Below are positions 1 through 8,160 of a stretch of DNA of 64,000 nt, one piece after another. Below the pieces are notes generated by a model that was not told the origin of the DNA, made no database searches, and worked only from the letters and a program-made list of their open reading frames with translations. Location of the stretch: positions 6,152 through 70,151 of the forward strand of contig DASPJX010000272.1 of assembly GCA_035628395.1 (NCBI GenBank), given 5' to 3'. A program made the translations under genes and the position numbers. The DNA is from UBA4615 sp035628395 (GTDB taxonomy: Bacteria > Pseudomonadota > Gammaproteobacteria > Burkholderiales > Burkholderiaceae_E). Every line of letters starts with the position of its first letter. Within the stretch, counting starts at the first letter, position 1.

Positions 1-283
1 GTTCGAGCTCGGGGTGGCGGTCGCGCTCGGCAAGCCGGCCGCCGCGTACCTGCCGGAGCCGGGGACGCCCTACGCCGAGCGCGTGCGGCGCAGCCTGCCG
101 ACCCGCCGCGACGCGGAGGGTCGGCTGTGGTGCGAGGCGCAGGGCATGCTCGTCGAGGGCTTCGGCGAGCCGCTCAACCTGATGCTGTCGCGCTCGACCG
201 CGCTGTTCGCCGCCTTCGACGACGCGATCGAGCACCTCGCCCGCACGCTCGCGCCGCGCCCGGCGCCGCAGCCCGGGGCCTGA
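1..283 (+). CDS. Nucleoside 2-deoxyribosyltransferase-like protein (partial, 5' end outside window)
   Basis: Only the C-terminal ~93 residues are visible; the frame is open from base 2 and ends with TGA at 281-283. The fragment begins FELGVAVALGKPAAAYL and continues to a VEGFGEPLNLMLS segment. This matches the two conserved blocks of the nucleoside 2-deoxyribosyltransferase family, in which an E-G-x-A-x-A-x-G-K-P loop and a late E-(D/G)-F-G-x-P-L-N-L-M motif line the nucleoside pocket. The family moves or hydrolyses the deoxyribose of purine or pyrimidine nucleosides in the cytosol. The fold assignment rests on these motifs; substrate cannot be judged. The adenine/adenosine deaminase just downstream on the same strand would fit purine salvage, although a convergent gene lies between them. 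Confidence 0.6.
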   Translation, partial: FELGVAVALGKPAAAYLPEPGTPYAERVRRSLPTRRDAEGRLWCEAQGMLVEGFGEPLNLMLSRSTALFAAFDDAIEHLARTLAPRPAPQPGA

Positions 284-298
284 CGGCGGCGCGGCCGC

Positions 299-979
299 TC
301 AGCCGCCCCAGCGGCGGCCGTACTCGTCGACGCGGCTCGCGAAGGTGTCGTCGTCCGGCACCTGCCCATCGGGCGTGAAGTGGTCGACGACCTCGGGCAG
401 CAGCTCGGCGAGCCCGGTGCGCGCCTCGTCCTCGCTGACCCCGGCCTGCGACGCGATCGCCGACAGCTGGTCGGGATCGAACACGTCGGACACCGCCTCG
501 GGCGGCAGCGGCTCGTTCGGGCCGGTCGACACCCAGGAGCTCGCGTGACGGTCGTAGCCGCGCTGCGAGAGCTGCTGCAGCAGCGCGGCGAGCCCGCCGG
601 CCGCGGCCATGCCGCCCAGGCCGCCCATCCCGCCGCCGCCGAGCATGCCGCCGAGGCCGCCCCCGCCGGCGCCCGGCCCGGTGCGACCGCCGAGCAGCCC
701 GCCGAGCCCGCCGCCGGCTCCGCCCCCCATGCCGCCGCCGAGCATGCCGCCCAGCCCGCCCGCGCCGCGGCCGCCGCGGTTCGCGAGCATGCTCAGCACG
801 ACCGGCAGGAGCGCCATCATCACGCGCTGGGAGCCGCCGCCGCCGCCGAGCGGCGAACCGCCCATGCCGCCCATGCCGCCCAGGCCACCGATGCCCCCGC
901 CGCCGAGCGGCGAGCCGGTACCCATGCCCCCGGGCCGGCCGCCCGCCAGCCCGCCGAGCAGTTGATCGAGCAGTCCCAT
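299..979 (-). CDS. YidB-like DUF937 family protein, Gly/Met-rich
   Basis: A 226-residue protein starting MGLLDQLLGGLAGG. An ATG is preceded by GAGGTG seven bases upstream, so I chose it over the longer open frame. The first ~120 residues are extremely rich in G, M and L with repeated GGLGGML/GGMGG units around one hydrophobic patch (VMMALLPVVLSML). The last ~80 residues form a normal acidic domain (PLPPEAVSDVFDPDQLSAIASQAGVSEDEA...), which matches the helical DUF937 domain of E. coli YidB, including the E-x-(A/T)-x-x-x-(L)-x-x-x-L-P-x-x-V-D-x-x-T-P-x-G pattern. The family has no established biochemical role. The repetitive N-terminus is longer than in YidB (~130 aa). It is convergent with the upstream partial gene. 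Confidence 0.75.
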   Translation of the reverse strand: MGLLDQLLGGLAGGRPGGMGTGSPLGGGGIGGLGGMGGMGGSPLGGGGGSQRVMMALLPVVLSMLANRGGRGAGGLGGMLGGGMGGGAGGGLGGLLGGRTGPGAGGGGLGGMLGGGGMGGLGGMAAAGGLAALLQQLSQRGYDRHASSWVSTGPNEPLPPEAVSDVFDPDQLSAIASQAGVSEDEARTGLAELLPEVVDHFTPDGQVPDDDTFASRVDEYGRRWGG

Positions 980-1142
980 CGCGATCACCTCGTGGTTCGT
1001 GGATGCGTCGCCCGACTTCGGCAATCCACGTACCCGCGACGCGACGGTAGGCGCCGGCGGCGCGGCCCCGCGCGGGCGGGCGGGGGCGTGCGATGATCGG
1101 CGCGACCGGTGCGCCGAGCGCGCGCCGCCCGAGGGAGACGCG

Positions 1143-2180
1143 ATGACGCCGCACACCCTGCCCCCCGACCGCCTGCGCCGGCTGCTGCGCACGATGCCGA
1201 AGGCGGAGCTGCACATCCACGTCGAGGGCTCGCTCGAGCCGGAGACGATCTTCGCGCTCGCCGAGCGCAACGGCGTGCCGCTCGCCTACCCGAGCGTCGA
1301 GGCGCTGCGTCGCGCGTACGCGTTCACCGACCTGCAGAGCTTCCTCGACCTGTACTACGCGGGCGCCTCGGTGCTGCGCACCGCCGAGGACTTCGAGGCG
1401 ATGGGGCTCGCCTACTTCCGGCGCGCCGCCGCCGACGGCGTGGTGCACGCCGAGCTGTTCTTCGATCCGCAGACCCACACCGAGCGCGGCGTGCCGATCG
1501 GCGCGGTGATCGACGGCCTGACCCGCGCGCGCGTCGAGGCCGAGCGCACGCTCGGTACCAGCAGCGAGCTGATCCTGTGCTTCCTGCGGCACCTGAGCGA
1601 GGAGGCCGCGTTCGAGACGCTCGAGGCGGCGCTGCCCTGGCGCGAGCGCTTCGTCGGCGTCGGGCTCGATTCGAGCGAGCGCGGCCATCCGCCCGCGAAG
1701 TTCGAGCGCGTGTTCGCGCGGGCCGGCGAGCTCGGGCTGCGCCGCGTCGCGCACGCCGGCGAGGAGGGCCCGGCCGAGTACGTCCGGGACGCGCTCGACC
1801 TGCTGCGCGTCGAGCGCATCGACCACGGCGTGCGCTGCGTCGAGGACCCGGCGCTGGTGGAGCGGCTCGCGCGCACCCGCGTGCCGCTGACGGTGTGCCC
1901 GCTGTCGAACGTGAAGCTGCGCGTCTATCCGGAGATGGCCGAGCACGCGCTGCCGCGGCTGCTCGAGGCCGGGCTGTGCGTGACCGTCAATTCAGACGAT
2001 CCGGCGTACTTCGGCGGCTACCTCGCCGACAACTACGAGGCGCTGTTCGACGCGCACCCGTCGCTGAACGTGCGCGAGGCGCGCGCGCTCGCCGCCAACG
2101 GCTTCGAGGCGAGCTTCGCGAGCGAGGCGCGCAAGGCGGCCTGGCTCGCGCGGCTCGACGCCGCGGTCGCCGCGGCCTGA
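1143..2180 (+). CDS. add: Adenine/adenosine deaminase (ADA family, adenine-deaminase-like)
   Basis: A 345-residue zinc hydrolase of the amidohydrolase superfamily that deaminates adenine or adenosine in purine salvage. Metal and catalytic residues are in place: H24-x-H26 (AELHIHVEGS), H204 and E207 (HAGEEG), H228 (RIDHGV), and the D285-D286 pair (NSDDPAYFGGY). The SDDPAYFGG form of the last motif and the LxxxCFLRHL segment resemble the Pseudomonas/Streptomyces enzymes shown to act on adenine rather than adenosine, so adenine deaminase is the more likely activity; this is inference from motif style. The ATG at 1143 follows GAGGGAGACGCG, a good ribosome binding site, and gives the usual family N-terminus. 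The frame stays open further upstream but without motif support. Confidence 0.88.
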   Translation: MTPHTLPPDRLRRLLRTMPKAELHIHVEGSLEPETIFALAERNGVPLAYPSVEALRRAYAFTDLQSFLDLYYAGASVLRTAEDFEAMGLAYFRRAAADGVVHAELFFDPQTHTERGVPIGAVIDGLTRARVEAERTLGTSSELILCFLRHLSEEAAFETLEAALPWRERFVGVGLDSSERGHPPAKFERVFARAGELGLRRVAHAGEEGPAEYVRDALDLLRVERIDHGVRCVEDPALVERLARTRVPLTVCPLSNVKLRVYPEMAEHALPRLLEAGLCVTVNSDDPAYFGGYLADNYEALFDAHPSLNVREARALAANGFEASFASEARKAAWLARLDAAVAAA

Positions 2181-2204
2181 GCCGAGCGCCGGGCGGGGCC
2201 GCGC

Positions 2205-3077
2205 TCAGCCCTCGCCGCGCTCCGTGCGCAGCGCCGCGCGCGCGGCCGACAGCGTGTCGGCGAGCGGCCCGCGCGTGGCGCGATCCCACGCGTGCCGCGG
2301 GCCGATCGTGATGCCGCCGTCGACCACCAGGTGCGCGCCGGTCACGTAGGCCGACTCGTCCGACGCGAGGAACACGACCGCGTCCGCGATGTCGCGCGGC
2401 GCACCGGCCCGGCCGAGCGGATTGGTCCGGCCGCCGTCGTCGGCGACCGCCTGCGCGACGCGTCGCGACGCGTCGGCGTCGAGCCCGAAGACCTGGCCGA
2501 TGATCGGCGTGGCGACGTAGCCGGGCAGCACCGCGTTGACCCGGATGCCCTGCGGCGACAGCTCGGCGGCGGCGAGCTTCGTGAAGTGCAGCACGCCGGC
2601 CTTCGCCACCGAGTACGACAGCGGCCCGTAGCCCGCCTGCAGCCCGGCGATCGACGCCGTCGCGACGATCGAGCCGCCGCCGCGTCGCCGCATCGCCGGC
2701 ACCGCGTACGACGCGCCCGCGACGACCGAGCGCAGCAGCAGCGCCTGCGTCTCGTCCCAGGCGTCGGGATCGAAGTCCTCGACGCGCTGGAGCGCGCCGA
2801 GCCGGCCGGCGTTCGCGAACAGCACGTCGAGCCCGCCGAAGCGCGCCTCGGCGGCGTCGATCGCCGCCCGCAGCTCGTCGAGCCGGCACACGTCGCAGCG
2901 CACGAACGCGACCGCCTCCGGATGCGCGCGCTCGAGCGCGCGCCCGGCCTCCTCCTGCACGTCGGCGGCGACGACGCGCGCGCCCTCCTCGACGAAGCGC
3001 CGCACCGTCGCGAGCCCGATGCCCGACGCCGCCCCCGTGACGACGGCGACCTTGCCGTCGAGCCTGTGTCCGCTCAT
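2205..3077 (-). CDS. SDR family NAD(P)-dependent oxidoreductase
   Basis: A 290-residue classical short-chain dehydrogenase/reductase. The Rossmann glycine motif TGAASGIG lies at residues 14-21, NAG (FANAG) follows strand 4, and the catalytic Ser and Y-x-x-x-K are in TASIAG and YSVAKAG. The C-terminal VVFLASDESAYVTGAHLVVDGG is the usual family ending, followed here by an extra ~35-residue tail. The substrate cannot be deduced. The start at 3077 has GGGAGG six bases upstream and overlaps the stop of the GST gene as ATGA, so the two are translationally coupled and probably one operon. A second ATG six bases earlier is possible but has no room for a ribosome binding site. Confidence 0.88.
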   Translation of the reverse strand: MSGHRLDGKVAVVTGAASGIGLATVRRFVEEGARVVAADVQEEAGRALERAHPEAVAFVRCDVCRLDELRAAIDAAEARFGGLDVLFANAGRLGALQRVEDFDPDAWDETQALLLRSVVAGASYAVPAMRRRGGGSIVATASIAGLQAGYGPLSYSVAKAGVLHFTKLAAAELSPQGIRVNAVLPGYVATPIIGQVFGLDADASRRVAQAVADDGGRTNPLGRAGAPRDIADAVVFLASDESAYVTGAHLVVDGGITIGPRHAWDRATRGPLADTLSAARAALRTERGEG

Positions 3078-4048
3078 GTCCATCCTCCCGTCGAGGCGTC
3101 CCGCGCCTCGGTCATCGTGTAGCCGATCCTCGGCAGGTGCACCGTCACCTCGCCGAGCACCGGGTCGGTCCGCCCGATCGACACGTCGTCGGCGTCGACG
3201 TGCCGCAGCACCCCCTCGACCGCCTCGGTCGCGTAGCCGTCGGGCCGCACCGCGACGCGGCGCCCGAGCGCCGGCATCGCGTCGTCGTCGACCGACGCGC
3301 GCGCGGGCGCCGGCGTCGCGGCGGCGGCCGCGGCGAGCGACTCGGCGGCGGTGGCCGGCTCGGGCCGTCCGTGGCCGATCGCGGCCATCCGCGCCATCCA
3401 GGCGCGCAGCGCCGGGTACGGGTCGAGCTCCGCCGAGCAGTCGATCTCGAACGCGCCGAGGAACCAGAGCGTGTGGTACGCGGCGAAGTCGGCGCGGCCC
3501 GGCGCGTCCGACAGCAGCCACGGCCGCCCGTGCGCGAGCAGGCCCGCGGCGGCCGGCAGCGCCGCGCGCACGGTCCGCAGGCTGCGCCGCGCGACGGCCT
3601 TCAGCCGGTCGATCGACGGCGGCGGCTTGCCGCGCAGCGTCGCGCGGTCGACGTGCAGGCGCGGGTCGACCGTCTCGGCGTTGACGCCGCTCGCGAAGCG
3701 CGCGATCGCCCAGAAGAGCTCGCCCTCGACCCACGCCTCGATCGCGGTCTCGAGCGCGGCGACCCGCGGATCCGACAGGGGCGGCTCGGGCCAGCGCCGG
3801 TCGAGCTCGCGGGCGATGCAGCGCGTGTCGCAATACGCGTCGGCGCCGATCTGCAGCACCGGCACGTGCCGGTAGCCGCCGGTCAGCGCGGTCAGCTCGG
3901 GCTTCGGCATCACCGACGGCACGGTCACCGAGCGCCACGCGAGACCCTTGCGCCCGAGCATGACCCGGACCTTCTCGGAGAACGGCGAGAAGTCGTAGTG
4001 GTGCAGGAACGGGACGTCGGCCCCGTCGGTCGCGCGGGTCTGCGCCAT
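3074..4048 (-). CDS. Glutathione S-transferase family protein with C-terminal extension
   Basis: A 324-residue protein whose first ~80 residues are a thioredoxin-like GST domain (FSPFSEKVRVMLGRKGL, then VPVLQIGADAYCDTRCI, containing the cis-Pro V-P-V-L). A helical GST C-terminal domain runs to about residue 225. The last ~85 residues are extra: an Ala-rich linker, then a small domain with DDVSIGRTDPVLGEVTVHLPRIGY. That tail is unusual against the ~200-230 residues typical of GSTs, and I do not know its function. The gene starts with ATG after GAGGAG and overlaps the downstream SDR by 4 bases, suggesting a joint role in detoxification or dehalogenation-type chemistry (inference). Confidence 0.82.
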   Translation of the reverse strand: MAQTRATDGADVPFLHHYDFSPFSEKVRVMLGRKGLAWRSVTVPSVMPKPELTALTGGYRHVPVLQIGADAYCDTRCIARELDRRWPEPPLSDPRVAALETAIEAWVEGELFWAIARFASGVNAETVDPRLHVDRATLRGKPPPSIDRLKAVARRSLRTVRAALPAAAGLLAHGRPWLLSDAPGRADFAAYHTLWFLGAFEIDCSAELDPYPALRAWMARMAAIGHGRPEPATAAESLAAAAAATPAPARASVDDDAMPALGRRVAVRPDGYATEAVEGVLRHVDADDVSIGRTDPVLGEVTVHLPRIGYTMTEARDASTGGWT

Positions 4049-4079
4049 GCGCTCTCCTCGTGGCGGCGTGCCGGCCAGT

Positions 4080-5522
4080 CTAGCGCCGCGCCGCGGGCGC
4101 GCGCATCCGCGACGCGGCGAACACCGCGAGCACGACCACCGCGGCCACCATCCAGAAGGTTTCGCGGAACGCGAGGACCGCGCCCTGCGGCTCGGCGCCG
4201 TGCACGCGCAGCCGCCACTCGAGGACGATGCCGGTGACGCTGACGCCGATCGCGCCGCCGAGCTGGCGCAGCAGGTTCACCGCGCTCGCGCCCTGCGGCA
4301 CCTGCGCGGGCGCGAGGCCGCGCATCGCCCCGAGGTTGAGCGCCGGCATCGTCAGCCCCAGCCCGATGCGCCCGAGGATCGTCCACGCGACGATGGTGCC
4401 GAGCGCGGGCGCCGGCCCCAGCAGGCCCATCAGCGCGAACGACGCGGCGAGCAGCGCGAGCCCGCTCGCCACCTGGCGGTGCGGCGGGACGCGGTCGGCG
4501 AGCCGGCCGCCGAGCGGGATCGCGACGGCGAGCACGAGGCCCGCGGGCAGCAGCACGGCGCCGGCCTGCGACGGCGGGAAGCCGAGCGCGGTCTGCATGT
4601 AGACCGGCACCAGGTAGGTCGAGCCGAAGAGCGCGGTGCCGTAGGTGAACGCGACCAGGCCGCCCATCGCGAACGCGCGGTCGCGGAACAGCGCGAGCGA
4701 CAGCAGCGGCGAGGCCGCGCGCGCCTGTCGCGCGACGAAGGTCGCGGTCGCGAGCGCCGCGACGCCGAGCAGCGCGCCGGCGGTCGCGAGCCGCGGGTCG
4801 TGCAGCCGCACCAGCCCCTCGAGCAGCGCCGGCACCGCGACCGCGGCGAGCGCCACCGACGGCAGGTCGAGCGGCGCGCCGTCGTCCCCGGCCCGCGCGC
4901 CGCCGGGCGCCGTCACCGGCAGGTAGCGCGCGGCGAGCACGAAGGCGAGCACGCAGAACGGCACGACCACGAAGAAGATCGAGCGCCAGCCGAAGGCCTC
5001 GACCAGCAGGCCGCCGATCGTCGGCCCGAGCGCCGGCGCGAGCACGACGCCGAATCCGAAGACGCCCATCGCGCGGCCCTGCCGCTCCGGCGGGAACGCG
5101 CGCAGGATCAGGATCGACGGGATCGGCTGCAGCACGCCCGCGGCGAGCCCCTCGGCCACCCGCATCGCGAGCACGAGCTCGTAGGTGTTCGACAGCCCGC
5201 CCGCGATGCCGCCGGCCATCAGCAGCGAGACCGCGCCCATGTACGCGCGCCGGTAGCCGAGCCGGGCGAGCAGCCAGGGCGTGGGCAGCATCGCGACCGC
5301 CATCGCCGCCATGAACGACGAGGACACCCACTGCGCGCGCTCCTGGCCGATCCGGAAGTGCGCCATCAGGTCCGGCACCGCGACGTTGACGATCGTCGAC
5401 GACAGGATCGAGGCGATCGTGCCGACCATCGCGGTCATCAGCAGCAGGCCGCGCCAGCGCGGGCCGTGGCGTGCGGCGAGCGCCGCGGCGCTGCCGGGCT
5501 CGGGAGGGTCGGGTGGAAGCAC
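4080..5522 (-). CDS. MFS transporter, DHA2/EmrB-QacA drug-exporter type
   Basis: About 480 residues with many hydrophobic segments typical of the 14-TM drug:H+ antiporter-2 group. TM1 ends STIVNVAVPDLMAHF, the A-loop follows as LLARLGYRRAYMG, and motif C appears as FGFGVVLAPALGPTIGGLL, the antiporter signature. It acts in the inner membrane as a proton-driven exporter; substrates are not predictable. The start is uncertain: there is no ATG between a stop-free upstream stretch and TM1, and I used a GTG at 5522 (LPPDPPEPGSAAA...), which lacks an obvious ribosome binding site. An ATG inside TM1 would cut that helix. No membrane-fusion partner gene lies next to it. Confidence 0.82.
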   Translation of the reverse strand: MLPPDPPEPGSAAALAARHGPRWRGLLLMTAMVGTIASILSSTIVNVAVPDLMAHFRIGQERAQWVSSSFMAAMAVAMLPTPWLLARLGYRRAYMGAVSLLMAGGIAGGLSNTYELVLAMRVAEGLAAGVLQPIPSILILRAFPPERQGRAMGVFGFGVVLAPALGPTIGGLLVEAFGWRSIFFVVVPFCVLAFVLAARYLPVTAPGGARAGDDGAPLDLPSVALAAVAVPALLEGLVRLHDPRLATAGALLGVAALATATFVARQARAASPLLSLALFRDRAFAMGGLVAFTYGTALFGSTYLVPVYMQTALGFPPSQAGAVLLPAGLVLAVAIPLGGRLADRVPPHRQVASGLALLAASFALMGLLGPAPALGTIVAWTILGRIGLGLTMPALNLGAMRGLAPAQVPQGASAVNLLRQLGGAIGVSVTGIVLEWRLRVHGAEPQGAVLAFRETFWMVAAVVVLAVFAASRMRAPAARR

Positions 5523-5647
5523 GTCGGGGCGGGCCGCGGCGCGGGGCTGCGGCGAGGGCGGGAAGCGGCGCGGAGGCAGGCACGCCGCGGGCCCGGCCCG
5601 GCCGGGCGCTCCGCGGCGCGGCGCGCTCCGACGCGCCGCGCGCGCGC

Positions 5648-6619
5648 TCAGCCGGCGAGCCAGTTCGCGTAGCGGTAGTAGAGCGGCAGCCCCACCAGCA
5701 GGTTGAACGGCAGCGTGACGCCGAGCGAGGCGGTCAGGTAGATGCCCGGGTTCGCCTCCGGCAGCGACGCGCGGCAGGCCGCCGGCGCGTCGATGAACGA
5801 CGCGCTCGCGCAGATCGCGCCGAACACGAACGCGCCGCCGGTCGACAGCCCCGCCGCGTCGCCGAGCGTCGTGCCGATCAGCCCGTTGACGATCGGCATC
5901 GCGACGCCGAAGCCGATCATGAAGGGACCGACCTCGCGGAACGCCCGGGCCTGGCGGGCGGCGGTGATGCCCATCTCCAGCAGGAAGAGCATCAGCATCC
6001 CGCGGAACAGCCCCTCGTAGAACGGCCTGATCTGGCCCCACTGCGCGTCGGTCGCGACCCAGCCGATCGTCATGCCGCCGACGAGCAGAAGGATGCCCCG
6101 CCCGCGGACCACCCCGAGGACCAGGTCCGCGGCGCGCACGCCGCCCGTGCCGCGTCCGATCGCGAACCGGGCGAGCGCGAGCGAGTAGACGACGCCGAAC
6201 TCCATCAGCGCGACCATCGCCGCCATGTAGCCCTCGGCGGGCGTGCCCATCGCGGCGGCGAGCGCCGTCGACGCGAAGAAGGTCGCCGTCGACACCGAGC
6301 CGTAGTGCGCGGCGAGCGCCGCGGCGTTCGGGATGTCGAAGCCGCCGAGCCGGCGGGTCGCCAGGTAGACGATCGAGGGGATCGCGAAGGTCATCGCGAG
6401 CGTCGCGCCGACGAGCGGCATCAGCCCGGCGAGCCCGGCCTGCGCGAGCTCGCGTCCGCCGGTCAGCCCGAGCGAGAACAGCAGGTAGATCGACAGCAGC
6501 TTGATCACCGGTTCGGGCAGCTCGAGGTCGCTGCGCAGGGCGCCGGCGATCGCGCCGAGCACGAACGCGAGGACGACGGGCTGGAGGAGGTTTCCGAGGA
6601 GCAGATCGAGTCCGGGCAT
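5648..6619 (-). CDS. SbtA-like sodium-dependent bicarbonate transport family permease
   Basis: A 323-residue inner-membrane protein with about ten hydrophobic segments, matching the SbtA/DUF897 family (bicarbonate-sodium symporters of cyanobacteria and homologues in many proteobacteria). Recognisable family blocks are LLFSLGLTGGREL, AAHYGSVSTATFFAS, VALMEFGVVYSLALA, LFLLEMGITAARQ, and ASASFIDAPAACRASLPEANPGIYL near the C-terminus. The start at 6619 (MPGLDLLLGN) was preferred over an ATG at 6688 that would run through the divergent promoter. The divergent LysR gene and the palindromes between them suggest regulated expression. Transport of bicarbonate by proteobacterial members is inference from the family. 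Confidence 0.85.
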   Translation of the reverse strand: MPGLDLLLGNLLQPVVLAFVLGAIAGALRSDLELPEPVIKLLSIYLLFSLGLTGGRELAQAGLAGLMPLVGATLAMTFAIPSIVYLATRRLGGFDIPNAAALAAHYGSVSTATFFASTALAAAMGTPAEGYMAAMVALMEFGVVYSLALARFAIGRGTGGVRAADLVLGVVRGRGILLLVGGMTIGWVATDAQWGQIRPFYEGLFRGMLMLFLLEMGITAARQARAFREVGPFMIGFGVAMPIVNGLIGTTLGDAAGLSTGGAFVFGAICASASFIDAPAACRASLPEANPGIYLTASLGVTLPFNLLVGLPLYYRYANWLAG

Positions 6620-6682
6620 CGCGGGGTCCGTGTTTCTTGCATCGACGGCCCGGATGCTAGGCAGCGGCGGCGTTCGACTCCA

Positions 6683-6721
6683 ATTCAACGTTTGAATGCG
6701 ATCGTTCGTTCTGCTAGAACG
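6683..6721. promoter_or_regulatory. Two LysR-type inverted repeats between sbtA-like gene and lysR
   Basis: Two perfect 15-bp palindromes with the same 6-3-6 geometry lie in the 107-bp divergent intergenic region. Site 1 is ATTCAACGTTTGAAT at 6683-6697, which contains the T-N11-A core of LysR boxes. Site 2 is CGTTCTGCTAGAACG at 6707-6721, only six bases before the lysR start codon. Centres are 24 bp apart, just over two helical turns. A LysR tetramer binding both and repressing its own gene is the natural reading, but binding is inferred, not shown. Confidence 0.55.
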
Positions 6722-6726
6722 GTCGG

Positions 6727-7605
6727 ATGTCCGAGCTCAACTACCACCACCTGCGCTACTTCTGGGCGATCGCGCACGAGCGCGGGCTCACGCGCGCCGC
6801 GCAGCGGCTCCACGTGTCGCAGTCGGCGCTGTCGGTGCAGCTGCGCCGCCTCGAGGAGCGTCTCGGCCACGCCCTCTTCGAGCGGCGCGGCCGCGGCCTC
6901 GTGCTCACCGAGGCGGGGCGCGTCGCGCTCGACCACGCCGACGCGATCTTCCGCACCGGCGACGAGCTGGTCGGCACGCTGAAGGGCCGCCCGCGCGCCG
7001 AGCAGCCGGTGCTGCGCGTCGGCTCGGTCGCCACGCTGTCGCGCAACTTCCAGATGCAGTGGCTCGCCGCGGTGCTGGCCCGCGGCGACGTGCGCGTCGT
7101 GCTGCACTCGGGCTCGCTGCGCGAGCTGCTCGCGCAGCTCGGCGCGCACTCGCTCGACGTCGTGCTCGCCAACGAGGCGGTACCGCGCGACCGCGCCGCC
7201 GGCTGGCACTGCCGGCTGATCGCCGAGCAGCCGGTCGCGATCGTCTCGCGCCGCCCCCGGGGCCGGCCCCGCCCGCTTCGCTTCCCGCAGGACCTGCACG
7301 ACCGGCCGATGCTGCTGCCCGGCGAGGCGGGCTCGGTGCGGGCGGCCTTCGACGCGCTGCTCGAGCAGCACGACGTGAGGCCCCGGCTGCTCGCCGAGGT
7401 CGACGACATGGCCATGCTGCGGCTGATGGCGCGCGAGACCGGGGCGCTCGCGCTGGTGCCGCCCGTGGTCGTGCGCGACGAGCTGGAGGCCGGGACCCTG
7501 GTCGAGCGCTGCTCGATCCCCCAGATCGCCGAGCGGTTCTACGCGATCACCGGCCAGCGCCGCTTCGCGCACCCGCTGCTGCGCGCCCTGCTGGCGGGCG
7601 CCTGA
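6727..7605 (+). CDS. LysR family transcriptional regulator (NhaR-like DNA-binding domain)
   Basis: A 292-residue regulator. Residues ~5-65 form the winged helix-turn-helix (LNYHHLRYFWAIAHERGLTR, then LHVSQSALSVQLRRLEERLG and LFERRGRGLVLTEAGR). The DYHHLRYFW-like opening and RRGRGL wing recall the NhaR branch of LysR proteins. The rest is the periplasmic-binding-like effector domain. It is divergent from the bicarbonate permease gene and most likely controls it, using the palindromes in the shared promoter. The effector is unknown; bicarbonate, sodium or a carbon metabolite are options by analogy. Confidence 0.88.
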   Translation: MSELNYHHLRYFWAIAHERGLTRAAQRLHVSQSALSVQLRRLEERLGHALFERRGRGLVLTEAGRVALDHADAIFRTGDELVGTLKGRPRAEQPVLRVGSVATLSRNFQMQWLAAVLARGDVRVVLHSGSLRELLAQLGAHSLDVVLANEAVPRDRAAGWHCRLIAEQPVAIVSRRPRGRPRPLRFPQDLHDRPMLLPGEAGSVRAAFDALLEQHDVRPRLLAEVDDMAMLRLMARETGALALVPPVVVRDELEAGTLVERCSIPQIAERFYAITGQRRFAHPLLRALLAGA

Positions 7606-7847
7606 GCCGCCCGATCGATGTCCGGCCGAGCCGCCCCGGATGGTAGAATGGGGTTTGGCGGATCGTGGTCCGGGCCCGCGCCCGGGGGCGGCCCGTGCGT
7701 GCGCGGCGAGCGTTCGCCGCGAATGCCGGGGCGCCCGCTCCGGACGGCCCTCGAAGCCGAACCACGACCCGCGCGGACGAACCCGGCGCCGCGCCGACGC
7801 GGCACCCCCAAGGCATCGCGCCCGTGCGCGGATGCGAAAGGCAGGCA
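7606..7847 (+). promoter_or_regulatory. Long leader/intergenic region upstream of infA
   Basis: A 242-bp gene-free stretch between lysR and infA on the same strand. A possible sigma70 -10 element TAGAAT lies at 7644-7649 with no convincing -35. If it is used, infA has a ~190-base untranslated leader that is GC-rich and probably structured. I see no known riboswitch class in it. Confidence 0.25.
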
Positions 7848-8102
7848 ATGGCGAAGGAAGAGCTGATCGAAACCACCGGCGTCGTCGACGAGGTGCTTCC
7901 GGACTCGCGCTTCAAGGTCACGATCGAGAACGGTCTGCAGCTGGTCTGCTACACCGCCGGCAAGATGCGCAAGCATCACATCCGCATCCTGGCGGGCGAT
8001 CGCGTGTCGATCGAGCTGTCCCCGTACGACCTGACCAAGGGTCGGATCAACTTCCGGCACCTCGAGGGCCGCGGCCCCGGTCCGTCGCCGCGCCGGCGCT
8101 GA
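7848..8102 (+). CDS. infA: Translation initiation factor IF-1
   Basis: An 84-residue OB-fold protein beginning MAKEELIETTGVVDEVLPDSRF and containing the core GKMRKHHIRILAGDRVSIELSPYDLTKGRINFR, diagnostic for IF-1, which occupies the ribosomal A site during initiation. Standard IF-1 is 71-72 residues; here a tail LEGRGPGPSPRRR follows the last strand. Betaproteobacteria often carry a second, slightly longer IF-1 outside the ribosomal protein operon, and this monocistronic copy fits that class. The assigned ATG has only a weak GGCAGGC-type ribosome binding site. Confidence 0.95.
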   Translation: MAKEELIETTGVVDEVLPDSRFKVTIENGLQLVCYTAGKMRKHHIRILAGDRVSIELSPYDLTKGRINFRHLEGRGPGPSPRRR

Positions 8103-8160
8103 GCCGGCGGGCGCCGCGCGCGACGGCCGACGCCGTCGGGCGCCGTCCCGCCCGCCGCCG

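Noticed and set aside
380..1096. Plus-strand frame antisense to the YidB-like gene.
   Set aside because: Composition (runs of A, P, H, R) mirrors the Gly/Met repeats on the other strand; no family resemblance.
8103..8160. GC-rich inverted repeats between infA and psd as a bidirectional terminator.
   Set aside because: Pairing is imperfect and no T-run follows on either strand; not distinguishable from background at this GC content.
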